DNA from: GCA-2706205 sp964215955
GTDB taxonomy: Bacteria > Bdellovibrionota > Bacteriovoracia > Bacteriovoracales > Bacteriovoracaceae
Reading direction: 5' to 3'
NCBI GenBank assembly: GCA_964215955.1
Contig: CAXPDR010000041.1
Location: 186,001-250,000 of the forward strand
DNA length: 64,000 nt
Numbering within the stretch: position 1 is the first letter of the stretch; every line of letters begins with the position of its first letter. Below, in pieces: positions 43,761 through 53,017 of this stretch. Position numbers and translations under genes: made by a program. The notes below the pieces were generated by a model. That model ran no database searches and was not told where the DNA came from. It worked only from the letters and a program-made list of their open reading frames with translations.

Positions 43761-45035
43761 ATGATAAAGTTTACTTATCAAACCAACTCAGATACCGCCC
43801 ATAAAACTTTTCAGGATGATTATTTAAAATCAATGTTAACCAAATTTAATAAAATCATTGATAATCCAAAATATGGTTTTTTTCACTTAACTGATAAAAC
43901 TGACTATTTGATTTCAACAAAAAAAATCTTTGAAAAAATTAAACACAAAAAACATTTTGTCCAAATCGGTATTGGTGGTAGTGCCCTTGGTCCACAAATG
44001 CTCATCTCAGCGTTAGCCAATACAACAGATAAGACATTCTCTCTTATGGACAATACTGACTCAGATTACCTTGATCAAATTTTAAAGTCGATAGACTTAA
44101 AAGAATCTATTTTTTATGTAGTTTCAAAGTCCGGCGGAACAGCTGAAACCATTGCATGCTACTCAATTGTTAGAAACCTTCTCAAACAAGAAGGTATTTC
44201 AGAAGAAAATTTTGGAGACTATTTTGTTTTCTGTACAGATAAAGATGGTGGTCAACTAAGAGAACATGTCGATAAAATGAAATATGACTCGCTTATTGTC
44301 CCAAGTGATGTTGGTGGGCGTTTTTCAGTATTAACTCATGTTGGGCTTTTACCTGCAATCTTTTTTGGATTAGATATTGATGCTCTTTATGCTGGCGCAA
44401 ATAACATAAAGTCGACTCTGTTAAATGAAGATACACAAAACAATCCACTTCTTCAATGTGCAGCACATACAGCCTATCTTTTTCAAGAAACTGAAACTAG
44501 AGTTGATCAAACAGTGCTCATGCCCTATTCATCCAAATTAAAAGACTTTAGTGCTTGGTTTGTTCAATTATGGGCAGAGAGCTTGGGAAAATACTCAGAG
44601 GCTCAAAAAAAGTCTGTAGGGTTAACGCCAATTCCTGCTTATGGAGCAACTGACCAACATGCTCAAATGCAGCTTTTTATGGAAGGACCTAATAACAAAC
44701 TTCTTTATATGTTAAATATTTCTTCTAGAAAAAATAATTACTCTCTGGACTCAAAATTAGAATTGGACAGTGCTAGAAAACTGGAAAGTTTTAGTATGAA
44801 TGATTTACTAGAAGCCGAATTCCAAGGTAGCGTAAAGGCTTTAAGAGAAAACAATAGAAATGTGATTTGCATTAATATAGCAGAGCTTAATGAAAATTCT
44901 TTAGCGCAATTAATCATATTTTTTGAGAGCTTAACAGCATTAATGGGAGAATATCTATTAGTTGATCCTTTTGATCAACCCGGTGTTGAATTAGGAAAAA
45001 AATATGCCTTTCAATATCTAAACTCTCAATGTTAA
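43761..45035 (+). CDS. pgi: Glucose-6-phosphate isomerase
   Basis: The 424-residue protein is of the short bacterial type (E. coli Pgi has 549). It shows QIGIGGSALGPQM (residues about 70-82), VVSKSGGTAETIA (phosphate loop, about 120), PSDVGGRFSVLTHVG (about 185), EGPNNKLLYML and TDQHAQMQLF with the catalytic His region. It interconverts glucose-6-phosphate and fructose-6-phosphate. It lies four bases after an acyl-CoA dehydrogenase gene. Confidence 0.93.
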   Translation: MIKFTYQTNSDTAHKTFQDDYLKSMLTKFNKIIDNPKYGFFHLTDKTDYLISTKKIFEKIKHKKHFVQIGIGGSALGPQMLISALANTTDKTFSLMDNTDSDYLDQILKSIDLKESIFYVVSKSGGTAETIACYSIVRNLLKQEGISEENFGDYFVFCTDKDGGQLREHVDKMKYDSLIVPSDVGGRFSVLTHVGLLPAIFFGLDIDALYAGANNIKSTLLNEDTQNNPLLQCAAHTAYLFQETETRVDQTVLMPYSSKLKDFSAWFVQLWAESLGKYSEAQKKSVGLTPIPAYGATDQHAQMQLFMEGPNNKLLYMLNISSRKNNYSLDSKLELDSARKLESFSMNDLLEAEFQGSVKALRENNRNVICINIAELNENSLAQLIIFFESLTALMGEYLLVDPFDQPGVELGKKYAFQYLNSQC

Positions 45036-45114
45036 TTCACCGATAAGATGGTATACTTGGAAAACAGTATTTAATGATTTAAAGTAGTTGTAGATAAAAT
45101 TGGAGTTTAATTTC

Positions 45115-46023
45115 ATGAGCGATGATAACGCAACCGTTGTTATAACAGATATTCATGCTGCACTTAAAGCTGCAGATGATGAAGCAGCTGGAAAGCCTGC
45201 ATGTTTTTTGGTTGTAGGTGGAGACCTAAATGGAACAATATTTGACCTCCTAGAAGGTGAAACTATAGTTGGAAGAAGTCCAGAATGTAATATTCCACTT
45301 GAGTTCCAAGGAATCTCACGTAAGCACTTCAAAGTTTCAATCCTAAATGAGAAATGTACAGTTACCGATCTTGGCTCGAGCAACGGTACATTTTTAAATA
45401 ATACAAAAATTGAATCTGATGTTAGCCTCTCCAAAGGAGATATGGTTAAACTAGGTAGTATTGCACTTAAATATCTTCCTAAAGGAGATACTGAAAGGCT
45501 TACTTACGACAAGCTTCATCAAGAAGCTAACACTGATGGTTTAACTAAATGTTATAATAAGATGTATTTTAACAATAAGTTAGACTTAGAAGTAAAAAAG
45601 TCGAAAATTACAGGAACACCGTTATCTCTAATCATTTTTGACCTAGATCACTTTAAACATTTAAATGATAATTATGGCCATGATGCTGGTGATTATGTTC
45701 TCAAAGAGATGGCAGCACTTTTAAGAGATAATGGAATACGTAAAGGCGATACATTCGCTAGATATGGTGGAGAAGAGTTTGTCGTTCTTCTACCAAAAAC
45801 TAACCTTAAGCAAGCCTTTGAAATCGCAGAGCGACTTAGAAAACTAGTTGAGTCAAATGAGTTCATGTATGAGGCTCAAAGATTACCAGTAACAGCTTCC
45901 ATAGGAGTAGCCGATTATAGACAAGGTGTTGAAATAGGAACTGATCTTTTCAAAAGAGCAGATTCAGCCGTTTATAAATCCAAAGAGGGTGGAAGAAACC
46001 AAGTAAACTTTTACAAAGCATAA
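45115..46023 (+). CDS. dgcB: FHA-GGDEF diguanylate cyclase, DgcB-like
   Basis: Start ATG at 45115 has GGAG at the right distance (an earlier TTG at 45100 is unlikely). The 302-residue protein has a short N-terminal tail (SDDNATVVITDIHA), an FHA phosphopeptide-binding domain (about 25-110; GRSPECNIPLEF, SRKHFKV, DLGSSNGTFLNN) and a GGDEF domain with active-site GGEEF (about residue 214) and the product-inhibition I-site RKGD five residues before. It makes c-di-GMP. FHA-GGDEF is the architecture of Bdellovibrio DgcB, which is needed for prey invasion and whose FHA binds its own phosphorylated Thr tail; Thr residues at about 7 and 11 could do so here. The stop overlaps the mutL start by one base. 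Confidence 0.85.
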   Translation: MSDDNATVVITDIHAALKAADDEAAGKPACFLVVGGDLNGTIFDLLEGETIVGRSPECNIPLEFQGISRKHFKVSILNEKCTVTDLGSSNGTFLNNTKIESDVSLSKGDMVKLGSIALKYLPKGDTERLTYDKLHQEANTDGLTKCYNKMYFNNKLDLEVKKSKITGTPLSLIIFDLDHFKHLNDNYGHDAGDYVLKEMAALLRDNGIRKGDTFARYGGEEFVVLLPKTNLKQAFEIAERLRKLVESNEFMYEAQRLPVTASIGVADYRQGVEIGTDLFKRADSAVYKSKEGGRNQVNFYKA

Positions 46024-47711
46024 TGAAACCTTCCCAAGTGGATAAAATACAACTTCTACCAGAACATATTATTGACCAGATCAAAGCTGGTGAAGTTATT
46101 GAACGTCCCTCCACTCTGATTAAAGAAATTCTTGAAAACGCAATTGATGCAGGTTCATCAAAAATAGAACTCGCCATAAAAAATAATGGTCTTGATTTAA
46201 TTTCAATAATTGATAATGGAAAAGGTATAAATGCACAAGACCTTCCCCTCGCCTTTTGTCGACATGCTACAAGTAAAATTGCTAGGTTTGAAGATATCTA
46301 TAGTTTGCACTCTTATGGCTTTAGAGGTGAAGCCCTTGCAAGTATCGCAAGTATTAGTAAGTTAAGCTGTGAATCAATAACTCTAAAAACTAAAGGGATA
46401 ATGAAAATAGAAGGTGGAGAGACACTTATTCATCAAGAAGACGTAAACTCTAATCTTCCTTCAGGAACTAAACTATTTATTAAAGACCTATTTTACAATA
46501 CACCTGTGAGGATGAAATTCATTCAATCTAAAACCTCAGAAAAAAACCACATCAAAAAGATTATAAATTCTTTTCTTTTAAATTATCCACAAGTTGAATT
46601 TCACATTAAATTTGATGATGATACAAAAGAAATTTACCCTAAACGGGAACAGCTATTTCAAAGGATTAAGGACACAGTATTCCCTAACAAGGAAATAAAT
46701 TTTTTAGAGAACTCATCAACTTATGATGGAGTTAATTGTAAAGTTATTTTGACTCAGGAATCGACGAGAGGAAATGCTCATAAGTCTCATTTCCTCTTCA
46801 TTAACCAAAGGTATATTCAAGATATTCAACTCCATAAGATTATATTAAATACAGCGGGGCACCTATGGCCTGAAGGCGAGACTGGGCATTATTTCTGTTT
46901 TTTAGAAATTCCTTCGGATGAAATTGATGTCAACATTCACCCTAATAAGACGGTTGTAAAAATCTTTAAGGCACCAAAAGTATACTCAGTAGTCTCTGGT
47001 ACAATAAAAGCTATTTTAAATAAACAGATAGCGAAAACCGACTTAGTTCCAGGTAAGAATTTTTCATCCCCAGCAGAAGTTCAGTCTTTTGACTTTGAAA
47101 ATGTTAATTCAGGACTAAAAGATATCGGATATAAAAAAGTCGACTTTGGAAATCAAGATGCAGTAGAAAGTTACTTTACAGACTTACATAATGAAAATAA
47201 AGAATTTAAGACAGAAGAGTCAAATAAGATCCATAAGATTGGGTCTTTTGGACTTTATTCTTTTAATGAAAAAGTCTTTATTATTTCTCTCTCCAGACTT
47301 TTAGAAAAGATTACAATGAATCATCTTTCAAGAGAAGATTTGAAAGACTCTATTGTACCTCTGCTTGTAAGTCGCCCCTTAAAATTTAATAGAAAAATTA
47401 AATCAACAACAATTGAGTTTCTCAATACCTTAGGTTTTGAAACAGACTTTTTATCTCAAGAGACCTTAGTGATAAGGACATTTCCAAAATGTATACAAAG
47501 CCTCCCTTACTTAAAAATTGTAGAGTATATTTGTAATGAAAATATATCTAAACTTAACGACCTAAACTTAGAGACACTTAAATTAGAAACATTTCTAAAC
47601 GAAAATCAAATTAATTCACTCTTAAAAGAGTTAGGAGAATTTAATCTTTCTCAAATGGGATTACTAAAAGAGTTAAATGAAGGTCATTTAGCGAGTATTT
47701 ATGGAAAGTAA
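46023..47711 (+). CDS. mutL: DNA mismatch repair protein MutL
   Basis: The 562-residue protein has the GHKL ATPase motifs IRAGEV-type start (IDQIKAGEVIERPSTLIKEILENAIDAGSS), DNGKGI, HATSKI, YGFRGEALASI and the N-terminal domain 2 region (LFINQRYIQD, DVNIHPNKTVVKIF). It links MutS mismatch recognition to strand cutting. The C-terminal domain (about 380-562) is divergent. No endonuclease motif DQHAxxERxxYE is evident, so I cannot tell if it nicks. ATG overlaps the dgcB stop, and miaA overlaps its end by 11 bases. Confidence 0.92.
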   Translation: MKPSQVDKIQLLPEHIIDQIKAGEVIERPSTLIKEILENAIDAGSSKIELAIKNNGLDLISIIDNGKGINAQDLPLAFCRHATSKIARFEDIYSLHSYGFRGEALASIASISKLSCESITLKTKGIMKIEGGETLIHQEDVNSNLPSGTKLFIKDLFYNTPVRMKFIQSKTSEKNHIKKIINSFLLNYPQVEFHIKFDDDTKEIYPKREQLFQRIKDTVFPNKEINFLENSSTYDGVNCKVILTQESTRGNAHKSHFLFINQRYIQDIQLHKIILNTAGHLWPEGETGHYFCFLEIPSDEIDVNIHPNKTVVKIFKAPKVYSVVSGTIKAILNKQIAKTDLVPGKNFSSPAEVQSFDFENVNSGLKDIGYKKVDFGNQDAVESYFTDLHNENKEFKTEESNKIHKIGSFGLYSFNEKVFIISLSRLLEKITMNHLSREDLKDSIVPLLVSRPLKFNRKIKSTTIEFLNTLGFETDFLSQETLVIRTFPKCIQSLPYLKIVEYICNENISKLNDLNLETLKLETFLNENQINSLLKELGEFNLSQMGLLKELNEGHLASIYGK

Positions 47712-48669
47712 GATTATTGTTTTCTCAGGTCCAACGGCAGTTGGAAAAACTGCTATCTCTATTTCAGTTGCAAAAGAAATTAATGCTGAAATTGTTAATT
47801 TTGACTCATTACTATTTTATAAGGAACTCAATATTGGTACAGCAAAGCCAAGTAAAAAAGAGATGGATGATATTCCTCATCATTTAATAGGAACTCATTC
47901 AATAAAAAATAGCATCAATGCTGCAGACTTCGCAGAGAATGCTATCCCTATAATTCTTGATATTCATAACAGAAACAAACCAGTGATTCTTGTCGGAGGA
48001 AGTGGTTTTTACTTACAGGCACTTCTTAAAGGAATGTATGATTCAAAAACTACAAGCCCCGATATTTTAGAAAAGTCTCAAAAACTCTATGAATCAAACG
48101 GTATTATTCCCTTTCTAGAGGTTCTAGAAATGAATGACTATGAATCTTTTGAAAGATATCATAAAAATGATCATTATCGAATAAGGCGGGCTGTCGAGCA
48201 TTTCTGGATGACAGGTGAAAAGTTTTCTGAGGCGAGAGAAGAAATGAAACATAAAAAAAGTGAATCTCCCGTTGAAAAATATAACTGGAGTGTTCTTCAC
48301 AACTACCTAGACATCCCAAAAGAAGATCATTTTCAAATCATTCAAAAAAGAACAAACTCAATGATTGCAGCAGGCTTAATTGATGAAGTAGAATCTCTTC
48401 TTAGAAATGGAGCATCTGGGAAAGAAAAACCGATGCAATCGATTGGGTATAAAGAAACTATCAGCTATCTTAAGGGGGATTTTGCTTCTTTAGATGACTA
48501 CAAAGAAAGATTAAGTATCAACACGAGAAGATTAGCAAAATCTCAAAGAACTTGGTTTAAAAAACAGGATAAAGTTTGCTATAATTCACTAAAAGATCAA
48601 GACAAGATAATAAAGTCTTGCAAAGAATTTTGTGAAATAGATGGAAGTCAAAGAAAAGAAAAACCTTAA
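47701..48669 (+). CDS. miaA: tRNA dimethylallyltransferase
   Basis: The 322-residue enzyme has Walker A GPTAVGKTAIS (about residue 11), the substrate loop DSLLFYKELNIGTAKPSKKE, HHLIGTH, VGGSGFYLQALLKG and YRIRRAVEHFW. It puts a dimethylallyl group on A37 of tRNAs reading U-starting codons. It overlaps mutL by 11 bases and the next gene by 29. Confidence 0.95.
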   Translation: MESKIIVFSGPTAVGKTAISISVAKEINAEIVNFDSLLFYKELNIGTAKPSKKEMDDIPHHLIGTHSIKNSINAADFAENAIPIILDIHNRNKPVILVGGSGFYLQALLKGMYDSKTTSPDILEKSQKLYESNGIIPFLEVLEMNDYESFERYHKNDHYRIRRAVEHFWMTGEKFSEAREEMKHKKSESPVEKYNWSVLHNYLDIPKEDHFQIIQKRTNSMIAAGLIDEVESLLRNGASGKEKPMQSIGYKETISYLKGDFASLDDYKERLSINTRRLAKSQRTWFKKQDKVCYNSLKDQDKIIKSCKEFCEIDGSQRKEKP

Positions 48670-49522
48670 AGTTATAATTATATCTGATGGAACAGGAGAA
48701 ACTGCAAAGGCCATGACCAGAGCAGCTATATCACAGTTCCAGTCCAAAGAGATATTTTTTACTCGCTACAAGAATGTGAGAACAAAAGAACATATCGATG
48801 CTATCTTTCAAGAAGCAGCCATTCATCACGACATGGTCGTTTTTACCATTGTATCCCCAGACTTAAGAACATACGTTCACGATATAAGCAGAAGAGAACA
48901 TGTAAGGTCTGTAGACCTTTTAGGGCCACTTCTAACAAGCTTTGCAAATGTTTTCGAAACAGAACCTGATTACCAGCCAGGTTTACTCCATGCTGTAAAT
49001 GATGAGTATTTTAGAAAAGTTTCAGCAGTTGAATTCACTCTCAACCATGATGATGGCCGAAATCTTAAAACTTTAAATGAGTGTGATATCGTTCTTGTTG
49101 GAATTTCTAGAACTTCAAAAACCCCATTGTCTATCTTTTTATCTCTAGAAGGGTTAAAGGTTGTAAATATACCCATTATATTAGGAATGCCGTTGCCTGA
49201 AAATTTATTTGAAATTGACCAACGAAAAATTTTTGGCCTTACCATTGATCCAGAGGCTTTAAGAGAAATTCGACAAAATAGACTCGTAAAACTTGGTTCT
49301 AACACGAGTGGTGATTATGCATCCTTCAATAAGGTCATGGAAGAAATTGAATGGGCTAATAAATTATTTGAAGAAAATAGAAGATGGCCAATATTCAATG
49401 TTACCAACAAGGCACTTGAAGAGACAGCTGCTGAAATTGTTAAACTATTAAGTATGAGAAGTAGAAATCGCTTTAAGCAGAAGAAACGATTTGAAGATAA
49501 AGAGCAACAACTAAAGGAATAA
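48641..49522 (+). CDS. ppsR: Pyruvate, phosphate dikinase / PEP synthetase regulatory protein
   Basis: The 293-residue protein (old DUF299) has IIISDGTGETAKAMT (P-loop-like, about residue 12), LLGPLLTSFANVFE, VLVGISRTSKTPLSIFLS-type phrase reading CDIVLVGISRTSKTPLSIF, and NIPIILGMPLP. Such enzymes add and remove phosphate on a Thr of PPDK or PEP synthase. The target gene is not in this window, so which one is meant cannot be told. The gene starts inside miaA by 29 bases and ends 6 bases before the convergent kinase gene. Confidence 0.9.
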   Translation: MEVKEKKNLKVIIISDGTGETAKAMTRAAISQFQSKEIFFTRYKNVRTKEHIDAIFQEAAIHHDMVVFTIVSPDLRTYVHDISRREHVRSVDLLGPLLTSFANVFETEPDYQPGLLHAVNDEYFRKVSAVEFTLNHDDGRNLKTLNECDIVLVGISRTSKTPLSIFLSLEGLKVVNIPIILGMPLPENLFEIDQRKIFGLTIDPEALREIRQNRLVKLGSNTSGDYASFNKVMEEIEWANKLFEENRRWPIFNVTNKALEETAAEIVKLLSMRSRNRFKQKKRFEDKEQQLKE

Positions 49523-49527
49523 TTTTT

Positions 49528-51492
49528 TTATTTTAAAAAATTTCTTTTATTTTCTTTAATTGTAAATTTTACTTTCCTTTCAATACCAAGAACTTTGTTA
49601 GAAATAGTTGCTTCATATGATCCTGCAGGGATTCTATAATTACGAAGTGGTAAGTCTTGCTTTATCTTTTCACCATTAATATTCATATAAATGACTGATC
49701 CCGGTGAAAAATTCTGACTTGTGGTTAAAAAGCCAATAGACAGCCTTTCAAGTTCAGGGATAATGATTTCCAATTTAGGTCTTTCTCCTGATAGGTTTAT
49801 TGTCCTATCATATTTCCAAGTTTTATACCCTGGTTTTTCAACCTCTAAAACATAAGAGACATTTTTCTCTACATAAATCCCAAATGCGTCCATTTCTACA
49901 TTCTTACCATTTAATTTAATAGTCATGTTAGAATCTAGATTGTCAAAAACGATACGTCCTTTCTCAACAATCTTTGGTTCATTTTCTTTTTCTTCAACCT
50001 GTAAAGATGGATTAGAGGCAAGGTCTCTTTTTACTCCAAAAACTTTACCTAGATCAATTCCAGTATAATCTTTTACCAAGTCGGGCTTGAGCACTCCAAC
50101 CATTAATGATCCAGCAACAAGTGCTGATCCAATCAACCCAAAGCCACCATTTTTCTTTTCTTGTTTTTTATTAAGTGAATTTTTATTAGCGATTTTAGTT
50201 CTATTTACTCTTGTTCCACTAGCAGGACTCGCTTTTCCATTAGCATTAGCAGCAGCACCCACTCTACCCTTTAGATTAGACTTTTTAGTTACCGTATCTT
50301 TCTGAAGTTTTTCAATTTTATAACCCGTCGCTGTCGAGTCAGAAAAATTTAAGTCTAAGTTTGGAGTTGATCCTTCAGTTTTCGCATCAAAACTTCCAAG
50401 GTCAAGTTCAATTTTACCGCTTCTTAATTCATCGGAAAGAAAGGAACCATCCTCAGCTTTCTCATTCTTGCGTGTGTCTCCACTCTCACTTCTTTGCAAA
50501 TCTTCCAAATAAGGCTTTATATCAATTTTACCGAACTCAACAAACTTCTCTTTATCACTTTGAATTTCATCCTTAAATAATTGCTTAGCAAAATAACTTA
50601 AGTCTGTTGCATTAAACTCAGGAAAGTTTGAGTATAAAAACTTGACTAGAGCTCTGTTTAATTTATCTAGGTTTTCAAAACGATTGGATCGATCTTTTGA
50701 GAGAGCCTTTAAAACAATTTCATCTAACTCTGCTGGAACATTGGGGTTTATTGATGATGGCTTTGGTACATTACAAGCCTGAATCAACTTAAGAACGGCC
50801 AAATCATTTTTGGCAGAAAACAGCTTTCTAGAGCAAAGCATTTCCCATAAGGTTATTCCAACGGCAAATTGGTCATATCTATGATCCAGTTCTAATCCTT
50901 CTAAATATTCCGGCGCAAGATAAGATAGCTTCCCCTTAATAGTACCAGCTTGAGTTGCTTCACTATTAGAATCAGCTTTTGCAATCCCAAAATCAATAAC
51001 CTTAACAGCTCCATCATAAGTAATCATAATATTATGAGGGGAAATATCCCGGTGAATAATATTGAATGACTTTCCAGTCAATTTATCCTGAAAAGTATGT
51101 GCATAGTGAAGAGCTTGAGCAACTTGGGAGACAATATAAGTTGAAATTTCAACCGGAAAAACAAACTTTTTTTCTTTTAATCTATCTAAGAACTGTTTGA
51201 GATTTGCACCATCGACATATTCCATAGCAGAATACAGTTGGTCATCTACCATACCATAATCGTAAACTTGAGCTATGTTTGGATGTAATAACCCGAAGGT
51301 TACTTTTAATTCATCTTCAAACATTTGAACAAAGGATGGATTTTTAGAATACTGAGGCTGTATCATTTTGATAGCAACAATTTTATTGGCCTGCTCACCT
51401 AAGTAGTTAGCACGACAAATTTTGGCCATACCACCATCTACAAGATGGTCTAAAATTAAATACTTTCCAAATCGTTGATAATTTTTACTCAT
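49528..51492 (-). CDS. Hanks-type Ser/Thr protein kinase with PEGA-like periplasmic domain
   Basis: The 654-residue membrane protein has a kinase domain (residues 8-280): GGMAKIC, VAIKMI (Lys about 41), HRDISPHNIM (about 150) and VIDFGIAK (DFG about 170), with a PEYLEGLELDHRYDQFAVG activation/substrate region. A linker of about 170 residues, rich in Ser, Lys and Asn, leads to one membrane helix (about 455-472) and a C-terminal domain (about 515-654) with PEGA-type sequence (IKLNGKNVEMDAFGIYV, VLEVEKPGYKTW). The cytoplasmic kinase could sense the envelope. It is convergent with ppsR, five bases apart, and followed upstream by a lipoprotein gene 97 bases away. Confidence 0.9.
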   Translation of the reverse strand: MSKNYQRFGKYLILDHLVDGGMAKICRANYLGEQANKIVAIKMIQPQYSKNPSFVQMFEDELKVTFGLLHPNIAQVYDYGMVDDQLYSAMEYVDGANLKQFLDRLKEKKFVFPVEISTYIVSQVAQALHYAHTFQDKLTGKSFNIIHRDISPHNIMITYDGAVKVIDFGIAKADSNSEATQAGTIKGKLSYLAPEYLEGLELDHRYDQFAVGITLWEMLCSRKLFSAKNDLAVLKLIQACNVPKPSSINPNVPAELDEIVLKALSKDRSNRFENLDKLNRALVKFLYSNFPEFNATDLSYFAKQLFKDEIQSDKEKFVEFGKIDIKPYLEDLQRSESGDTRKNEKAEDGSFLSDELRSGKIELDLGSFDAKTEGSTPNLDLNFSDSTATGYKIEKLQKDTVTKKSNLKGRVGAAANANGKASPASGTRVNRTKIANKNSLNKKQEKKNGGFGLIGSALVAGSLMVGVLKPDLVKDYTGIDLGKVFGVKRDLASNPSLQVEEKENEPKIVEKGRIVFDNLDSNMTIKLNGKNVEMDAFGIYVEKNVSYVLEVEKPGYKTWKYDRTINLSGERPKLEIIIPELERLSIGFLTTSQNFSPGSVIYMNINGEKIKQDLPLRNYRIPAGSYEATISNKVLGIERKVKFTIKENKRNFLK

Positions 51493-51588
51493 TAATTTAC
51501 CTCAGTTACTCTTCGGAAAATTAATAGGATTCTTTATAAATATATTCCTCTAAAAATTAAATCACTCGGAATTATAAAGACTTAAGTA

Positions 51589-52107
51589 CTATTTAAGAAC
51601 TTGAGACTTAAAGCCAGGAATATCGACCTTGATTGTACTTTCCACAACATTTTTGTGACATAAACCAATAACCTTATGTTTTGACAAGTTCCAATCTTGA
51701 GTATTTTGATGAGCTTTAATATGATGAGAGAAATCAAGAATAGAAACAGCACCTAATCCATTGGACTCTAGCTGGTTTATGACAAAGGCATTATTATGTT
51801 TGGCATTGATGTCTGAATAAACGAGAGCAATATAAAAGATGCTACATTTCTTCAAATAATTTTGCTCACTACCAAACCATGACTTAAAAGGAGAATTCAT
51901 ATCTATTTTACTTAGAAGAACCTCATGTGACATAGTGGCATCCTTAAACCATGATGTCCGACTAAAAATAAGTTCATCCTGCCATTGTTTGTCTTGAAAA
52001 GTTCCGCCAATTAATTTAACTTGAGTTTTATAAACTGGTCTTCTACTAGAGTTAGTGGCACAAGCCGCCAATAAAAGTATAAATAAAGCTTGATATATAA
52101 ATTTCAT
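51589..52107 (-). CDS. Small lipoprotein of unknown function
   Basis: The 172-residue product has a lipobox (LLLAACATN, Cys about residue 16) and a mature part with several cysteines (CSIFYIALVY, IGLCHKN), His and Lys. No family recognised. It follows an alpha/beta hydrolase gene by one base, so it is probably the last gene of the PilZ-hydrolase operon. Confidence 0.55.
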   Translation of the reverse strand: MKFIYQALFILLLAACATNSSRRPVYKTQVKLIGGTFQDKQWQDELIFSRTSWFKDATMSHEVLLSKIDMNSPFKSWFGSEQNYLKKCSIFYIALVYSDINAKHNNAFVINQLESNGLGAVSILDFSHHIKAHQNTQDWNLSKHKVIGLCHKNVVESTIKVDIPGFKSQVLK

Positions 52108-52108
52108 A

Positions 52109-53017
52109 TTATGTCCTAATTTCTTCTATATAATTAATTATGTCCTTAAAAACCTCATTTCGACAAGTCTCATTCAAAATATCATGTCTCGTATTTGGGT
52201 AAAGCTTCACTTTCACTAATTTTTTATCCATACCAGTAATGAAGAGTTTTGTTTTATGGTTATCTACCACTCTATCATCTTCTGCGAGAATAAAAAAACA
52301 AGGAATATCCATAAAATAACTTAAAGAAGAAATTTGTTTGGTCGCCTGAATAGTCTCATAGCCCAATTTGATACTTATTGATTTTGAAATCAAATGATCA
52401 TGAACAAACTCTTTAACTTTTAAATCATCATGAGTTAGGTCATGGCCATCGTAGATTAAAGGTAATCTAACTTTTGCAAGAGAAACTGGTAATGATCCAG
52501 CTAGATTAACGACTCCTTTTGGAAGCTCGATTTTAGGAGAAATACAAGGATTCGATAAAAACATTCCTTTAATTTGAAAGGGCTTAATAAGTTCAGCATC
52601 CGTCACATACTTTAGTGTAATTAATCCTCCTAAACTATGTGATCCTAATACTGTAGTCACCTTATGATCAATATAAAACCTTTCATGACAAATTTCACAA
52701 AAATGAGAAAAGTCTCTTACAAAAACACCAAAACTCTCTATGTCTCCACGATCTCCACCACTCAAACCATGTCCAGCAAGGTCCATAACAGAAATGACAA
52801 TCTTTTTATCAAAGGCTTCAAACAGCTTCTCAAAGAGCTCTTTATGTCTACCGTGATGCTCAATCATACCATGCTGAAAAATGACATGAATAATATTTTT
52901 AGGTAGTTTCCCTTTACTTGGAATGTAATGCTTATAAAAAATATGAGCTTGCTGAGAAGAAGATGAAGTAAATGTCCCCTCTTCTTCTTTGTAGCGCTGC
53001 TGGTTCTTAGACTTCAT
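52109..53017 (-). CDS. Alpha/beta hydrolase, monoacylglycerol lipase/lysophospholipase-like
   Basis: The 302-residue protein has the catalytic elements of the family: VIFQHGMIEHHGRHKELF (oxyanion region), DLAGHGLSGGDRGDIESF, nucleophile Ser in GSHSLGG (about residue 125), Asp in ILAEDDRVVD (about 245) and His in NTRHDILNE (about 275). Typical substrates are lysophospholipids or monoacylglycerols. No signal peptide, so it acts in the cytoplasm or on the inner membrane. It overlaps the PilZ-domain gene by 11 bases. Confidence 0.85.
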   Translation of the reverse strand: MKSKNQQRYKEEEGTFTSSSSQQAHIFYKHYIPSKGKLPKNIIHVIFQHGMIEHHGRHKELFEKLFEAFDKKIVISVMDLAGHGLSGGDRGDIESFGVFVRDFSHFCEICHERFYIDHKVTTVLGSHSLGGLITLKYVTDAELIKPFQIKGMFLSNPCISPKIELPKGVVNLAGSLPVSLAKVRLPLIYDGHDLTHDDLKVKEFVHDHLISKSISIKLGYETIQATKQISSLSYFMDIPCFFILAEDDRVVDNHKTKLFITGMDKKLVKVKLYPNTRHDILNETCRNEVFKDIINYIEEIRT

